From Mycolicibacterium mengxianglii (GTDB taxonomy: Bacteria > Actinomycetota > Actinomycetes > Mycobacteriales > Mycobacteriaceae), in NCBI RefSeq assembly GCF_015710575.1, contig NZ_CP065373.1, forward strand, positions 4,650,001 to 4,714,000: a stretch of DNA of 64,000 bases, read 5' to 3'. Below the pieces are notes generated by a model. It did no database searches. It worked only from the letters and a program-made list of their open reading frames with translations, and was not told the DNA's origin. Made by a program: the position numbers and the translations under genes. Position 1 is the first letter of the stretch. Each line of letters starts with the position of its first letter. Shown piece by piece: positions 16,632-26,171 of the stretch.

Positions 16632-17294
16632 ATGCCGGCCGTCGAGAAGTATCTAGATGAACAGGTCAGCCTGGGTGTGTTGGCCCCCGGCAGCCGGGTA
16701 CCGACTGAACGCACGCTGGCTGCGCTGCTGGGATGCAGCCGGCACGACGTCCGCCGACAACTCGACACCCTCGAAACCCAGGGCCGGGTAGTTCGCCAGG
16801 TGGGGCGCGGCACCTTCCTCACCGGAACGGCCGCACCCCAGGTCGAGACAGCAGTCCGCCCACCCACCATGCTGAGCCCTCTGGACTTGATCGACGCGAG
16901 AGCCGCCTGGGAGCCGAATCTGATGACGCTGGTGGCGGTAGCCGCCACCACCGAGGATTTCGACGAGATTCGCCGATGCCTGGAGCAAGGCGAAGCCGCG
17001 GCCACCGCCGACGAATTCCTCGTGTTGGACATGGCATTTCATCGTGCACTGGCAATGGGCACCCACAACACGGTGGTGGCAGCGCTCAATGACATGGTGG
17101 AAAGCGGCCGCCGGCAGCTCGCCGGAAGCGGTCTGGACAAGCGTCGCTACACGATCGAGAACTGTAGCGTCTGCCAGAGCGAACACCGCGAGATCGCCGA
17201 CGCGATCTTCGACCGGGACCCCATCCGCAGTCAGGCGGCGATGCGCAAGCATCTGCAGACGGTCCGGCAGCAGCTACTCTCCCAACTGCCCTGA
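16632..17294 (+). CDS. FCD-domain GntR-family regulator, second of a pair
   Basis: The 220-residue protein is a paralogue of the preceding regulator, with the same domain order. The winged helix is VPTERTLAALLGCSRHDVRR, VRQVGRGTFL. FCD features include VLDMAFHRALAMGTHN and SEHREIADAIF. It begins one base after the stop of the first gene, so both are made from one message. Two similar but distinct FCD proteins could form a heterodimer or respond to different ligands. It ends 41 bp before the convergent purH stop, marking the right edge of the accessory island. Confidence 0.85.
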   Translation: MPAVEKYLDEQVSLGVLAPGSRVPTERTLAALLGCSRHDVRRQLDTLETQGRVVRQVGRGTFLTGTAAPQVETAVRPPTMLSPLDLIDARAAWEPNLMTLVAVAATTEDFDEIRRCLEQGEAAATADEFLVLDMAFHRALAMGTHNTVVAALNDMVESGRRQLAGSGLDKRRYTIENCSVCQSEHREIADAIFDRDPIRSQAAMRKHLQTVRQQLLSQLP

Positions 17295-17297
17295 CAA

Positions 17298-17328
17298 TGG
17301 CCGGTTCCAGTGGCCGGTTCCAGGAACC
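17298..17328. repeat. 13-bp tandem duplication with hairpin at the island edge
   Basis: TGGCCGGTTCCAG occurs twice in immediate succession (17298-17310 and 17311-17323). The second copy forms GGTTCC-A-GGAACC with the next bases (17316-17328). The element lies between the convergent gntR and purH genes. It could be a bidirectional terminator and/or a scar of insertion. Confidence 0.5.
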
Positions 17329-17335
17329 CGGTTCG

Positions 17336-18919
17336 TCAGTGCGCGAAATGCCGTGCACCGGTGAGGTACAACGTGATTCCGGCCTTCGTGGCTGCCTCGG
17401 TCACCAAGTCGTCGCGCATCGATCCGCCTGGATGCACGATCGCCTTGACCCCGGCGGCGGTCAGCGTCTCCAACCCGTCAGGGAACGGGAAGAACGCATC
17501 TGAGGCCGCCACTGCGCCCGGCACCCGGTCACCGCCGCGTTCCACGGCAAGACGAGCTGCGTCCACTCGGTTGACCTGTCCCATACCGACACCCACGGTG
17601 GCGCCGTCCTTGGCCACCACGATGGCATTCGACTTCACCGCGCGGCAGGCGCGCCACGCGAAGGCCAGATCGGTCAGCGTCGCCGGGTCGGCCGGCTCGC
17701 CGGTGGCCAACACCCAGTTCGACGGGTCGTCACCTTGGGCGTCGATCGCGTCGCGCTGCTGGACCAGCAGGCCACCGCTGACCTGGCGGAACTCGGTGCC
17801 GCCGGGCTGCGGCTCGGACGCCACCAGGACACGGATGTTCTTCTTGCGCGCCAGGATCTCGACCGCTCCCGGCTCATACGCCGGGGCGATGATCACCTCG
17901 GTGAAAATGTCGGCGACGGTTTCGGCCATCTCGACACTGACGGTGGTGTTGGCGGCGATCACTCCGCCGAACGCGCTGAGGGGGTCGCATTCGTGGGCCT
18001 TGCGATGCGCGTCGGCCACCGACACCGCCGAGATCGCGATACCGCACGGGTTGGCGTGTTTGATGATGGCTACGCAGATGTCTTCGTGATCGAAGGCTGC
18101 CCGCCAAGCCGCATCGGCGTCGGTGAAGTTGTTGTAGGACATCTCTTTACCGTGCAGCTGCTGCGCCTGGGCCAACCCGGGCCAGGCACTGTCATCGGTG
18201 TAGAGGGCCGCCTGCTGGTGCGGATTCTCGCCGTACCGCAACACCGAAGTCCGGCGCCACGTGCCGCCGTACCACGCGGGCAGCAGTTGGGCGGGCTCCT
18301 CCGGGGCGAGCACCTCACCCATCCAGGACGCGACGGCGACGTCGTACTCGGCGGTGTGCCGAAACGCCAACGAAGCCAAGATCTTCCGTTCGGCCAGGGT
18401 GAACCCGCCGTTACGGATAGCGGCAAGCACCCCGTCGTACCCGATCGGGTCGACGACGACAGCCACGCTCGGATGGTTCTTGGCCGCAGCGCGGACCATC
18501 GACGGACCGCCGATGTCGATCTGCTCGACGCACTCGTCCTCGCCGGCGCCGGATGCGACGGTCTCGGTGAACGGGTACAGGTTGACCACCACGAGTTCGA
18601 ACGCGGCAATGCCGAGGTCCGCCAACGCCTCAGCGTGCTCGGGCTTGCGCAGGTCGGCGAGCAGTCCGGCATGCACCCGCGGGTGCAGCGTCTTCACCCG
18701 GCCGTCGAGCACCTCGGGAAAGCCTGTGACATCCTCGACCGGGGTGACCGGAATGCCGCTGCCGGCAATGGTTTTGGCGGTGGAACCGGTGGAGACGATG
18801 TCGACACCGGCCTCGTGCAGACCGCGCGCCAGGTCCACCAGGCCCGTCTTGTCGTACACGCTGATCAACGCTCGCCGGATCTGCTTACGCCCGCTCATGC
18901 TCTCAGCCCACTGTTCCAC
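17336..18919 (-). CDS. purH: Bifunctional AICAR transformylase / IMP cyclohydrolase
   Basis: The 527-residue protein catalyses the last two steps of de novo IMP synthesis. The N-terminal MGS-like IMP cyclohydrolase domain starts [14 protein letters not shown] and includes [10 protein letters not shown]. The C-terminal formyltransferase domain carries the KHANPCG motif and ends [11 protein letters not shown], as in other mycobacteria. The GTG at 18919 comes one base after the purN stop. An ATG at 18898 ([11 protein letters not shown]) is an equally plausible start. purN-purH is an operon read leftwards, with the conserved mycobacterial order. Confidence 0.95.
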   Translation of the reverse strand: MEQWAESMSGRKQIRRALISVYDKTGLVDLARGLHEAGVDIVSTGSTAKTIAGSGIPVTPVEDVTGFPEVLDGRVKTLHPRVHAGLLADLRKPEHAEALADLGIAAFELVVVNLYPFTETVASGAGEDECVEQIDIGGPSMVRAAAKNHPSVAVVVDPIGYDGVLAAIRNGGFTLAERKILASLAFRHTAEYDVAVASWMGEVLAPEEPAQLLPAWYGGTWRRTSVLRYGENPHQQAALYTDDSAWPGLAQAQQLHGKEMSYNNFTDADAAWRAAFDHEDICVAIIKHANPCGIAISAVSVADAHRKAHECDPLSAFGGVIAANTTVSVEMAETVADIFTEVIIAPAYEPGAVEILARKKNIRVLVASEPQPGGTEFRQVSGGLLVQQRDAIDAQGDDPSNWVLATGEPADPATLTDLAFAWRACRAVKSNAIVVAKDGATVGVGMGQVNRVDAARLAVERGGDRVPGAVAASDAFFPFPDGLETLTAAGVKAIVHPGGSMRDDLVTEAATKAGITLYLTGARHFAH

Positions 18920-18920
18920 G

Positions 18921-19550
18921 TCATGCGATCACTGCCTTTCGTCCACTCCAGGTCACACCGCGGGTAGCGACCGCGGCGAGCACGTCCACCAAGAGGCGCC
19001 GTTCGACGACCTTGATGCGTTCGTGCAGAGTCTGTTCGTCGTCATCGTCGGCGACGGTGACGGCCTCCTGCGCCAGGATCGGGCCGGTGTCCATGCCGGC
19101 GTCGACGAGGTGCACCGTGCAACCGGTAACCTTCACGCCGTAATCCAGCGCCGATGACACTGCGTGCGCACCCGGGAAGGACGGCAGCAGCGCCGGGTGG
19201 GTGTTGACCACCCGGCCCGGGAAACGTGCGAGGAACTGGGTGCCCAGAATCTTCATGAAGCCCGCCGACACCACCAGGTCCGGCGAGTGGGCAGCGGTGG
19301 CGGCGGTGATCGCCGCATCCCAGGTGGCGCGGTCCGGGTAATCGCGTAGCGGCACGTGGTACGTGGGGACGCCGGCGGCCGCAGCGATATCTGCGGCCCG
19401 GCATTCGCGGTCCACCCCGACGGCGACCACGCGGGCGGGGTAATCGCCCACCGCCGCGTCCAGCAGCGACTTCAGCAGCGATCCGGTGCCGGAGGCCAGC
19501 ACAATCAGCCGAGCCGGCGCGCTGGGGGCCACAATGACGGGTTGCTGCAC
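18921..19550 (-). CDS. purN: Phosphoribosylglycinamide formyltransferase
   Basis: The 209-residue enzyme transfers a formyl group from 10-formyl-tetrahydrofolate to GAR in purine synthesis. The folate/GAR site motif [17 protein letters not shown] and the catalytic Asp region ([13 protein letters not shown]) are intact. The start is GTG at 19550. It lies upstream of purH with a one-base gap. The gene before it encodes a conserved membrane protein. Confidence 0.95.
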   Translation of the reverse strand: MQQPVIVAPSAPARLIVLASGTGSLLKSLLDAAVGDYPARVVAVGVDRECRAADIAAAAGVPTYHVPLRDYPDRATWDAAITAATAAHSPDLVVSAGFMKILGTQFLARFPGRVVNTHPALLPSFPGAHAVSSALDYGVKVTGCTVHLVDAGMDTGPILAQEAVTVADDDDEQTLHERIKVVERRLLVDVLAAVATRGVTWSGRKAVIA

Positions 19551-19609
19551 GCAGAAAGCTTAGTCGGCTGCCACCCGTGCCACGACAGGCCTGGTACGAC
19601 AGGCCGCCC

Positions 19610-21046
19610 TCAGTCTGCCGGGTTGCTCTTCGGGTCCTCGACAGCGCGATCGTTGTCGGCCTCCAGCAGATCCTCGGCGTCCGGAAGGTCGGCCAGGGCC
19701 TCGTGATCGATCGGCGGTGGGGGTTCGTAGATCGGCGCGGGCGCTGGGTCCGTCGCCAGACCGGGCTCGAGATCGGGCTCTGTCAAGGAGTCGGCCTCCG
19801 GCTCTGTCAACGACTCCGGCTCCGGCAGGATCAGCGGCGCCGTTTCCGCCTCGGCCAATGCCTCGTCGCTGGGCTGGGCCAACGGCGCGGCGACGAGCAC
19901 CTTCACCGGCTTGGGCCTGCGCACCACACCGCCGGACATCACCACGGTGACCCCGCCGACGAGGAAGAACCACAGGAACACCGCAGGGGCGAAGGTGGCC
20001 TGGTCCACCCCCACCGACCCGAAGTTACCCAGCTGGCCACCGCCCGCGTAGCCGAGCAGGGCCATCACCGCGGCGGCCAGTACCGACGCCGCCAGCAGTC
20101 TCGCCACCGCGGGCAACAGCGGTAGCGGGTTGCGTGCGCACTGCTGTCCGACTGCCACACCGGAAGCGGCACCGATGATCAGCAGCGCCACCCACACCGG
20201 GCCCAGCGGCGGAGTCGGGGCCGCTGCCAGGATCGGGACGGCCGGGATGTCCCCGCCGAACACCGTGAACGAACTGAACGTGGCGAATCCGATATGGGCA
20301 CTGGACCCGACAGCCATCGCCGAAGCCCCGACGATGACGTTCGGTGCATACAACACCGACAGCGCCGCCAGGCTCAGCTGGCCGAAGGGGGATTCGGTGA
20401 TGCCGAACAGGTCGTGCATCGTGCCCCAGTGCACCACCAGCGAGGCGGCGGTGACCGCGGCCGACAACCCGAACAGCGCCAGCACACCCGCGGCCGCGCC
20501 GCGCACGGACCCAGCCAGCCAGCCCGGTAGCCGCAACGCGGCCAGCGCCCGGCGCCCGGCCTTGCTGCCCACCCCGATGAGCGCGCCGATGGCATGCACC
20601 GTCAGCACACTGAGGAAGGCATGGCCGGCGCTGGGGGTCTGCAACTGCGTCAGCACCGAGGCGGCGTCGTGCACCACCGCCAGCGACAGCGCCGCGATCA
20701 ACAGCGGGCCGCCCACCGCCGAGGCCACGACCCAGCGGATGACGAACCAGGAGGCGCGATCCGACGTCGCCTGCGCGGTGGTGCGCGCGGTCCCCCACAC
20801 CATCAGCAAGACCGGCAGCAGCGGCATGACGCCGAGTTCGCGCCCACCGATGAAGATCGGTACCTGATGTACTCCGAGCCACATGCTCGCGATGGCGCCG
20901 AACGCGCCGGTCATATCACTGTTGGCGATGACCAGCTGGACGAGCACCACTGCCGCGATGATGACCAATGCGACCAGCGCCGGACCGAAAGCGACCCGGA
21001 TCAGATCACGTGCCTGGCGAGCCCCCGCCGTGCGGTTGTCCTGCAT
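19610..21046 (-). CDS. DUF6350-type multi-pass membrane protein
   Basis: The 478-residue protein matches the mycobacterial protein encoded directly upstream of purN (Rv0955 from memory). The first 400 residues contain roughly nine to ten hydrophobic membrane spans with small-residue-rich helices. The last 90 residues are a cytoplasmic acidic and proline-rich tail with repeated ESLTEPE/DSLTEPD units and a PPPP run. No enzymatic motif is seen and the function is unknown. A 50-bp gap follows the proline-rich membrane protein gene upstream, and the two are probably co-transcribed. Confidence 0.75.
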   Translation of the reverse strand: MQDNRTAGARQARDLIRVAFGPALVALVIIAAVVLVQLVIANSDMTGAFGAIASMWLGVHQVPIFIGGRELGVMPLLPVLLMVWGTARTTAQATSDRASWFVIRWVVASAVGGPLLIAALSLAVVHDAASVLTQLQTPSAGHAFLSVLTVHAIGALIGVGSKAGRRALAALRLPGWLAGSVRGAAAGVLALFGLSAAVTAASLVVHWGTMHDLFGITESPFGQLSLAALSVLYAPNVIVGASAMAVGSSAHIGFATFSSFTVFGGDIPAVPILAAAPTPPLGPVWVALLIIGAASGVAVGQQCARNPLPLLPAVARLLAASVLAAAVMALLGYAGGGQLGNFGSVGVDQATFAPAVFLWFFLVGGVTVVMSGGVVRRPKPVKVLVAAPLAQPSDEALAEAETAPLILPEPESLTEPEADSLTEPDLEPGLATDPAPAPIYEPPPPIDHEALADLPDAEDLLEADNDRAVEDPKSNPAD

Positions 21047-21096
21047 TCAACGTCAGACTCGCAGTGCCCGGCGAAGACCGGGTGCTGCGATACGGA

Positions 21097-21954
21097 CTAG
21101 GACGGAGTGGATCCGGGCGACGGAGCGGGCTGCTCAGTCTGCGGCTGCGGCTGCTGCGGCTGCTGCGGCGTGGGCGCGGTGTGTTGTCCCGATCCGACCG
21201 CGGGTGGCGGACTGAAGCTCGGGAAACCGGTGGGAGGCGTCGGCGACCCACCACTTTCCTGGCCGTAACCGGCGGAGGCTCCGGGCTGGTAGCCGCCGTA
21301 TTGCGACGGGTAACCGGGGCGGGAACCCTGGCCTTGCGGGCCCAGCGGCGGCTGGTGTCCCTGCTGACCGGGCTGGTTCTGCGGCTGTCCGTAGTAGCCG
21401 GTGGGCGGGCCGTACTGGCCGTACTGCGGCTGCTCGTACTTGGGCCGCGGTGTGGGCGCGCTGATCACGCCGGATTCCAGCAGCAGTGCTCCGATGGCGA
21501 CGATCGCCTGGAGCACGGCGAAGGCCAGCACCAGCCAGGCGGCCCAGCCGGTGGTCACATAGCTCGAAGTGTTGAACAGCTGGCTCACGATGACCAGGAC
21601 GCCCAGAACCGCCAGGATCGCCACCACACCCAGGTATCCCTTGGTCCTCGGCAGCAGGCCGACTGCAGCGAGCAGCGCCGCCAGGAGGGTGGCCAGGGTC
21701 AGCATGATCCCGCCACCGCTGGTGGCTTCGACACTGATGGGGCCCAGCTCGGCGCTCGAAGTGAAGACCGGACCGAAGCTGGACAGGTAGGCCGCCAACC
21801 CGAGCACCACGACGGCGATCGACAGGTACTGCGGCAGCTTGGTGGGGCCCGGCTCGGCGGCCGCGGCGAAGGACTGAGTGGGTGCTCCATAGGAGCCGGG
21901 CGGCTGCGCGGATGGGAAACCGCCGCCGGGTTGATTACCGGGTGAGTAGGTCAT
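21097..21954 (-). CDS. DUF5336 / 34-kDa antigen family membrane protein
   Basis: The 285-residue protein starts at ATG 21954 (MTYSPGNQPGG), behind a strong AGGAGAGG ribosome binding site. A Gly/Pro/Gln-rich N-terminus is followed by four membrane helices between about residues 40 and 170. A long low-complexity tail, rich in Pro, Gln, Gly and Tyr (YGQYGPPTGYYGQP), completes it. This is the layout of the mycobacterial 34-kDa antigen (Rv0954). Rv0954 has been linked to the cell division complex, as I recall. The tail is probably disordered and may mediate protein contacts. Confidence 0.8.
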   Translation of the reverse strand: MTYSPGNQPGGGFPSAQPPGSYGAPTQSFAAAAEPGPTKLPQYLSIAVVVLGLAAYLSSFGPVFTSSAELGPISVEATSGGGIMLTLATLLAALLAAVGLLPRTKGYLGVVAILAVLGVLVIVSQLFNTSSYVTTGWAAWLVLAFAVLQAIVAIGALLLESGVISAPTPRPKYEQPQYGQYGPPTGYYGQPQNQPGQQGHQPPLGPQGQGSRPGYPSQYGGYQPGASAGYGQESGGSPTPPTGFPSFSPPPAVGSGQHTAPTPQQPQQPQPQTEQPAPSPGSTPS

Positions 21955-22151
21955 GACCTCTCCTGTGTTCGTTTTGGGCGCCACCGCGGGTGACACTTAC
22001 GTCGGATCCGCTTGGTGGGAAGGCCGACGAACACCTGCGTCGGTATTCGAGACGCGGATTCGCGTCATCCACGCTAGCGCACCGAGCCCCGGCAACCACG
22101 CGCCGTTCCGCGTGTCTCGGGCGCGTCCCGCGCCACAGTGTCGGACGGGTC

Positions 22152-23288
22152 TCAGCCGCCGGCGGACGTCAGCGCCGGTTGTCCTGCCGTCTGGCGCTCG
22201 GCCGCCTCGATCTCCCGCACCAGTGGTAAGACGCGCGCGCCGAAGTACTCGATCTCTTCCTGGAAGTGCAGGAAGCCGCCGAGGATGAGGTCGACGCCGC
22301 GCTTGCGGTAGGCGGCGATCCGCTCGGCAATCTGCTCCGGGGTGCCGATCAACTGCGTGCGGAACCCGTCGTTGTACTGCACCAGATCCTCGAAGGTGGA
22401 GTCCGCCCACATGCCTTTCCGGTCGCCGGTGGCGGCGCCGGCCTGCTGCACCGCGCCGTGGAAACCTGCGACGGCGGGGCGATTGGCCTTGGCGATGATC
22501 TCGCGGAGCGTCTCTTTGGCTTCTCTTTCGGAGTCTCTGGCGATGATGAAGCCGTTGAGACCGATCCTGACCTCCCGGTTCGCGGTGCGGGCGTGATCGC
22601 GGACGTCGACGACCTGCTCGGTGATCCCGTCGTAGTCCTTGCCGTTGGAGAAGTACCAGTCGGAATACAGACCGCCGTTACGCCGGGCGACGGTGGAGTT
22701 CCCGCCCTGGAAGATCTCGGGGTTGGGCCGGGCGGGGGTGTTCAGCGGCTTGGGCTTCAGCGTGAACTCGTGAATCCGGTAGAAGTCGCCCCGGAAATCA
22801 ACGTCGTCCTCGGTCCAGATCTTGCGAAGGACCTGGAGGAACTCGGCGCTGCGCCGGTAACGCTCGTCGTGTTCGAGCCAGGGTTCGCCGAGGTGGGTGA
22901 ATTCGTCTTTGAACCAGCCGGACACCACGTTGACCGCGAACCGCCCGCCGGAGAGGTGATCGGCGGTGGCGCCGAGCTTGGCCAGCACCGCCGGCTGCCA
23001 CAGCCCCGGGTGTACCGCGGCGATCACCTTCAGCCGCTCGGTGGCCAGTAACAGCGCCAGCGAGAAACTGGTCGACTCGTGCTGATATTCAGCGCCGTAG
23101 CTGGCTTCGTACCGCACCTGCGACAGTGCGTACTCGAACCCGTTGTTCTCGGCGGTCTGGGCAAGTTTCTTGTTGTACTCGTAATTCCAGTCGGTGCGCT
23201 GTTCGATGTCACTGGTCACCAGCCCGCCGCTGACGTTGGGCACCCAATAAGCGAACGTGATGTTCTCGGCGATGCGTTCGGTCGTCAT
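22152..23288 (-). CDS. sfnG: Dimethyl sulfone monooxygenase, FMNH2-dependent
   Basis: The 378-residue flavin-dependent enzyme closely resembles SfnG as I remember it. Matching segments are FAYWVPNVSGGLV, IEQRTDWNYEYN, YGAEYQHESTSFS, AVNVVSGWFKDEFTHLGEPW and STFEDLVQYNDGF. SfnG converts dimethyl sulfone to methanesulfinate, part of sulfur scavenging from DMSO2. It belongs to the bacterial luciferase-like superfamily. No other sulfonate genes are nearby, and a flavin reductase must come from elsewhere. The gene is divergent from the KstR-box LLM oxidoreductase, with 138 bp between the starts. Confidence 0.85.
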   Translation of the reverse strand: MTTERIAENITFAYWVPNVSGGLVTSDIEQRTDWNYEYNKKLAQTAENNGFEYALSQVRYEASYGAEYQHESTSFSLALLLATERLKVIAAVHPGLWQPAVLAKLGATADHLSGGRFAVNVVSGWFKDEFTHLGEPWLEHDERYRRSAEFLQVLRKIWTEDDVDFRGDFYRIHEFTLKPKPLNTPARPNPEIFQGGNSTVARRNGGLYSDWYFSNGKDYDGITEQVVDVRDHARTANREVRIGLNGFIIARDSEREAKETLREIIAKANRPAVAGFHGAVQQAGAATGDRKGMWADSTFEDLVQYNDGFRTQLIGTPEQIAERIAAYRKRGVDLILGGFLHFQEEIEYFGARVLPLVREIEAAERQTAGQPALTSAGG

Positions 23289-23403
23289 GGCGCGATCACA
23301 TCCCGGCGGGGGTCATGCGTCACCCCTTTAATTCGCCGAGAGTCCAGTCGACGCAGACCCCGGTGAGCCCGGCGCAGGTGACTGCCGCCCTTGCCCTGTG
23401 GAC

Positions 23404-23417
23404 TAGAACACGTTCTA
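23404..23417. promoter_or_regulatory. KstR-type operator, perfect 14-mer
   Basis: TAGAACACGTTCTA fits the KstR consensus TnnAACnnGTTnnA at all conserved positions. KstR is the TetR-family repressor of mycobacterial sterol catabolism. The box ends nine bases before the LLM start at 23427 and 116 bp from the sfnG start on the other strand. Confidence 0.75.
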
Positions 23418-23426
23418 ATTCTGTCC

Positions 23427-24275
23427 ATGGATTATGGGCTCGTACTTTTCACCAGCGATCGCGGGATCGCTCCGCCTGCGGCGGCCAAGCTTGCCGACGA
23501 TCACGGCTTCACCACTTTCTACGTGCCCGAACACACCCACATCCCGATCAAGCGGCAAGCCGCACATCCCACCACCGGCGATGAGTCGCTGCCTGATGAC
23601 CGTTACATGCGCACCCTGGATCCGTGGGTCTCCCTGGGCGCCGCGTGTGCGGTGACCTCACGCGTGCGACTGTCGACCGCCGTGGCCTTGCCGGTCGAGC
23701 ACGACCCGATCACCCTGGCGAAATCGATCGCCACGCTCGATCACCTGTCCGGCGGGCGGGTCAGCCTCGGCGTCGGATTCGGTTGGAACACCGACGAACT
23801 CGCCGACCACAAGGTGCCGCCGGGTCGACGTCGCACCATGCTGCGGGAGTACCTCGAAGCGATGCGGGCGCTGTGGACTCAGGAAGAGGCTTCCTACGAC
23901 GGCGAATTCGTGAAGTTCGGGCCGAGCTGGGCGTGGCCCAAGCCCGTGCAGTCGCATATTCCGGTTCTGGTGGGCGCCGCGGGGACGGAGAAGAATTTCA
24001 AGTGGATTTCCCGGTCCGCGGACGGCTGGATCACCACGCCGCGCGATTTCGACATCGACGAACCGGTGAAGCTGCTGCAGGACACCTGGGCCGCTGCCGG
24101 CCGCGACGGTGCCCCGCAGATCGTGGCACTGGATTTCAAGCCCGACCCCGACAAGCTGGCGCGTTGGGCGGAACTCGGGGTGACCGAGGTGCTCTTCGGG
24201 TTGCCTGACAAGCCCGAACCCGAGGTCGGCGCCTACGTGGAACGGTTGGCAGGCAAGCTCGCCGCGTTGGTGTGA
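23427..24275 (+). CDS. LLM-class F420-dependent oxidoreductase (Rv0953c-like)
   Basis: The 282-residue protein is a TIM-barrel luciferase-like oxidoreductase of the TIGR03619-type F420 group. Visible features are FTTFYVPEHTHIP, VALPVEHDPITLAKSIATLD, LSGGRVSLGVGFGWN and the phosphate-binding region VLVGAAGTEKNFKW. F420 rather than FMN is inferred from the family. The ATG at 23427 is chosen because it lies just after the KstR box and has the family N-terminus (MDYGLVLFTSDRG). Position next to sucCD and the DUF5336 gene matches M. tuberculosis Rv0953c. KstR control suggests a role in sterol or side-chain metabolism. Confidence 0.85.
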   Translation: MDYGLVLFTSDRGIAPPAAAKLADDHGFTTFYVPEHTHIPIKRQAAHPTTGDESLPDDRYMRTLDPWVSLGAACAVTSRVRLSTAVALPVEHDPITLAKSIATLDHLSGGRVSLGVGFGWNTDELADHKVPPGRRRTMLREYLEAMRALWTQEEASYDGEFVKFGPSWAWPKPVQSHIPVLVGAAGTEKNFKWISRSADGWITTPRDFDIDEPVKLLQDTWAAAGRDGAPQIVALDFKPDPDKLARWAELGVTEVLFGLPDKPEPEVGAYVERLAGKLAALV

Positions 24276-24363
24276 CTCGGGTAGTCGGCTACGCGTGACC
24301 CGGGCGTCGCCGAGGACGACTGTTCGTGGGCATGAGGACTCACCTCAGCGAGAGGAAAGGGCC

Positions 24364-24510
24364 ATGTCCGGCATCAGTCCACTGATCGTCCGCATCTTCG
24401 ACGATCCGCACGCCAAGCACCGCCGCGTCAATCGCGAAGGTGAGGGAAACCACCCGCGTTTCGAGACGAAGGGGCGGGTGCGGCGACGCCGGCCGAAGAG
24501 AACCGACTGA
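24364..24510 (+). CDS. Small basic hypothetical protein
   Basis: This 48-residue open frame (MSGISPLIVRIFDDPHAKHR ...) ends in a run of arginines and lysines. An AGGAAAGG sequence lies just upstream of its ATG, which argues for translation. It has no membrane segment or known motif; the basic C-terminus could bind nucleic acid. It sits between the LLM gene and the convergent thiolase gene, ending three bases before the thiolase stop. Chance cannot be excluded. Confidence 0.4.
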   Translation: MSGISPLIVRIFDDPHAKHRRVNREGEGNHPRFETKGRVRRRRPKRTD

Positions 24511-24513
24511 CCC

Positions 24514-26043
24514 TCAGGCGAGCACCGCGCGGTTGCCGTTCTCGGTCGACCGCACCCGGATCGCGGCGCCCAGCGGTTCACCTTCGCTCAACAGCCGCAC
24601 CAGGTCCTCATCCTCGGTCGTGGCCATGAAGCGCGACCCGTCCGCATCGAGGCGGCCGACGATGATGCCGGTGCGCACCGGCCAGTCGTAGCGCACCGAG
24701 TAGGTTTCGATGGTGCCGTCGCCCTGCGGGGTTTTGGTGACGGCGACCTTCGGCAGGGCCGCGACGTCGGCGTTGAGCCCGGTGCATCGATCGGCGCGCC
24801 AGTTGACCGGTGTCGTGGAGTAGATCCCGACCGAGTACTTGCTCATGATGCCGCCGTTGGCGCCGATGAAACCGAATTGCCCTGGGTTGTCCCGCATCTG
24901 GACCACGGTCTCGGCGATGGCGTGTAGCGAGTAGCTGTTGCCCGGCCCCCCGAAATACGGCAGCCCGCCGGTGAGGGTCAGGCCGCGCGGGTCGGCACCG
25001 TCGATACCGAGCGCTTCGCACATGACGAACACCGGGAACGGGAAGCAGCTGTAGAGGTCGAAGGTCGACACGTCCTCGACACCGATGCCCGCCATCTGCA
25101 GTGCTTCCTGCGCCGCCAGCACCGCCGCGGGGCTGGCACTGAGGTCGGAGCGCTCCAGCAGGGCCTGCTCCACCATGTCGGAATGCCCGTGCAGATACAC
25201 CCATTTGCCTTCGGGCACACCGAGTCGACGGGCCGCGGCGACCGACATCAGCACGGCGGCCGCACCCTGGTTCACGGTGTCCCGGGCGACCAGCAACCGG
25301 GGGTACGGGTCGCAGATCATCCGGTTGTCGGCGGTGACGGTTTCGATCTCTTCGACCGACCGCTCCACCGGGGAGGACGAAAATGGGTTCTTGGCGGCGA
25401 CTTTGGACATCGGCGCGAACAACTCCGCCATCGCGTGCCGGTAGTCGGCAACACTGAGGCCCAGCCGCGCCCGCCGCGCGTTGTCCAGGAGCGCGTATTG
25501 CACCGCGGCGCCGGTCAATCCGTGGGTCACCGTGTATTCGTCGATGTACTGGTGGATCTGGTGGCCGCGGTCCTCGAGCTGACCGTCGACGTGTTCGGTG
25601 AAGTCCGGCTTGTCCTGGCGATCGGCGAAGTAGCGGGCCGTGGACCCGGGTTCGGAGCCGATCACCATCGCGACGTCGATCTCCCCCGCCGCGATCGCCG
25701 TGGCGAATTCGGTGATCACCTTCTGCGATCCCTGACCCCCCACGGGTTCGAGCACCACCCGGGCCGGGTCGGCGCCGAGGCGACGCATCACCGAGCGCGG
25801 ATAGTTGTTCGACTTCCCCAGAACGGCCGGCATCGGCCCGGAGATCTCAAACTGGCGCAGCCCGACCACGACGTCGACCGCGGTGGCGACCTCCGCCGGC
25901 GGCGCTCCGGTGTCCGCCAGTGCTGCCCGCGCCGCCTCCGTGGCCAGGTCCACCGCGGACATTCCGCGATAACCGGGGTCGTCGATCTTCTCGGTGAATT
26001 GACCGACCCCGACGAGCACGGGGGTTCTGGGATCAACCGGCAT
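24514..26043 (-). CDS. Thiolase-superfamily acetyl-CoA acetyltransferase (SCPx type)
   Basis: The 509-residue protein has a thiolase-like N-terminal half (PVLVGVGQFTEK, DVVVGLRQFEISGPMP, EIDVAMVIGSEPGSTARYF). The C-terminal thiolase segment has DLYSCFPFPVFVMCEALG and the glycine-rich GLPYFGGPGNSYSLHA. A final 100-residue beta-rich extension resembles an OB-like or DUF35-type module. The canonical N-terminal catalytic Cys motif is not obvious, so activity may differ from true thiolases. The ATG at 26043 has an AGGAGG site. A KstR-like box 37 bp upstream suggests a role in sterol or fatty-acid beta-oxidation. Confidence 0.75.
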   Translation of the reverse strand: MPVDPRTPVLVGVGQFTEKIDDPGYRGMSAVDLATEAARAALADTGAPPAEVATAVDVVVGLRQFEISGPMPAVLGKSNNYPRSVMRRLGADPARVVLEPVGGQGSQKVITEFATAIAAGEIDVAMVIGSEPGSTARYFADRQDKPDFTEHVDGQLEDRGHQIHQYIDEYTVTHGLTGAAVQYALLDNARRARLGLSVADYRHAMAELFAPMSKVAAKNPFSSSPVERSVEEIETVTADNRMICDPYPRLLVARDTVNQGAAAVLMSVAAARRLGVPEGKWVYLHGHSDMVEQALLERSDLSASPAAVLAAQEALQMAGIGVEDVSTFDLYSCFPFPVFVMCEALGIDGADPRGLTLTGGLPYFGGPGNSYSLHAIAETVVQMRDNPGQFGFIGANGGIMSKYSVGIYSTTPVNWRADRCTGLNADVAALPKVAVTKTPQGDGTIETYSVRYDWPVRTGIIVGRLDADGSRFMATTEDEDLVRLLSEGEPLGAAIRVRSTENGNRAVLA

Positions 26044-26079
26044 CTGGACCTCCTGGCGGTAACTACTTCGAGAGGCTAA

Positions 26080-26093
26080 TAGAACGTGTTCTC
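26080..26093 (-). promoter_or_regulatory. KstR-like operator, one conserved mismatch
   Basis: The plus strand reads TAGAACGTGTTCTC, which fits TnnAACnnGTTnnA except for the last base. It lies 37 bp upstream of the thiolase start at 26043. Confidence 0.6.
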
Positions 26094-26122
26094 GTTTGGC
26101 CAACCCAACCGTAAATCACGTG

Positions 26123-26164
26123 GACGTACGTCAGCCTCGATGTACACCGAATTCGACGTACACT
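26123..26164 (+). promoter_or_regulatory. Promoter region of the AAA ATPase pair
   Basis: It contains the palindrome GACGTACGTC (26123-26132) and two GTACAC direct repeats (26142 and 26158). A TACACT hexamer (26159-26164) lies seven bases before the ATG at 26172. A -10 element at that distance with no ribosome binding site suggests a leaderless mRNA. Confidence 0.45.
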
Positions 26165-26171
26165 GATCGGC

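Noticed and set aside
22051..22066. GACGCG-GATT-CGCGTC hairpin between sfnG and the DUF5336 gene
   Set aside because: Only six base pairs, common by chance in this GC-rich DNA.
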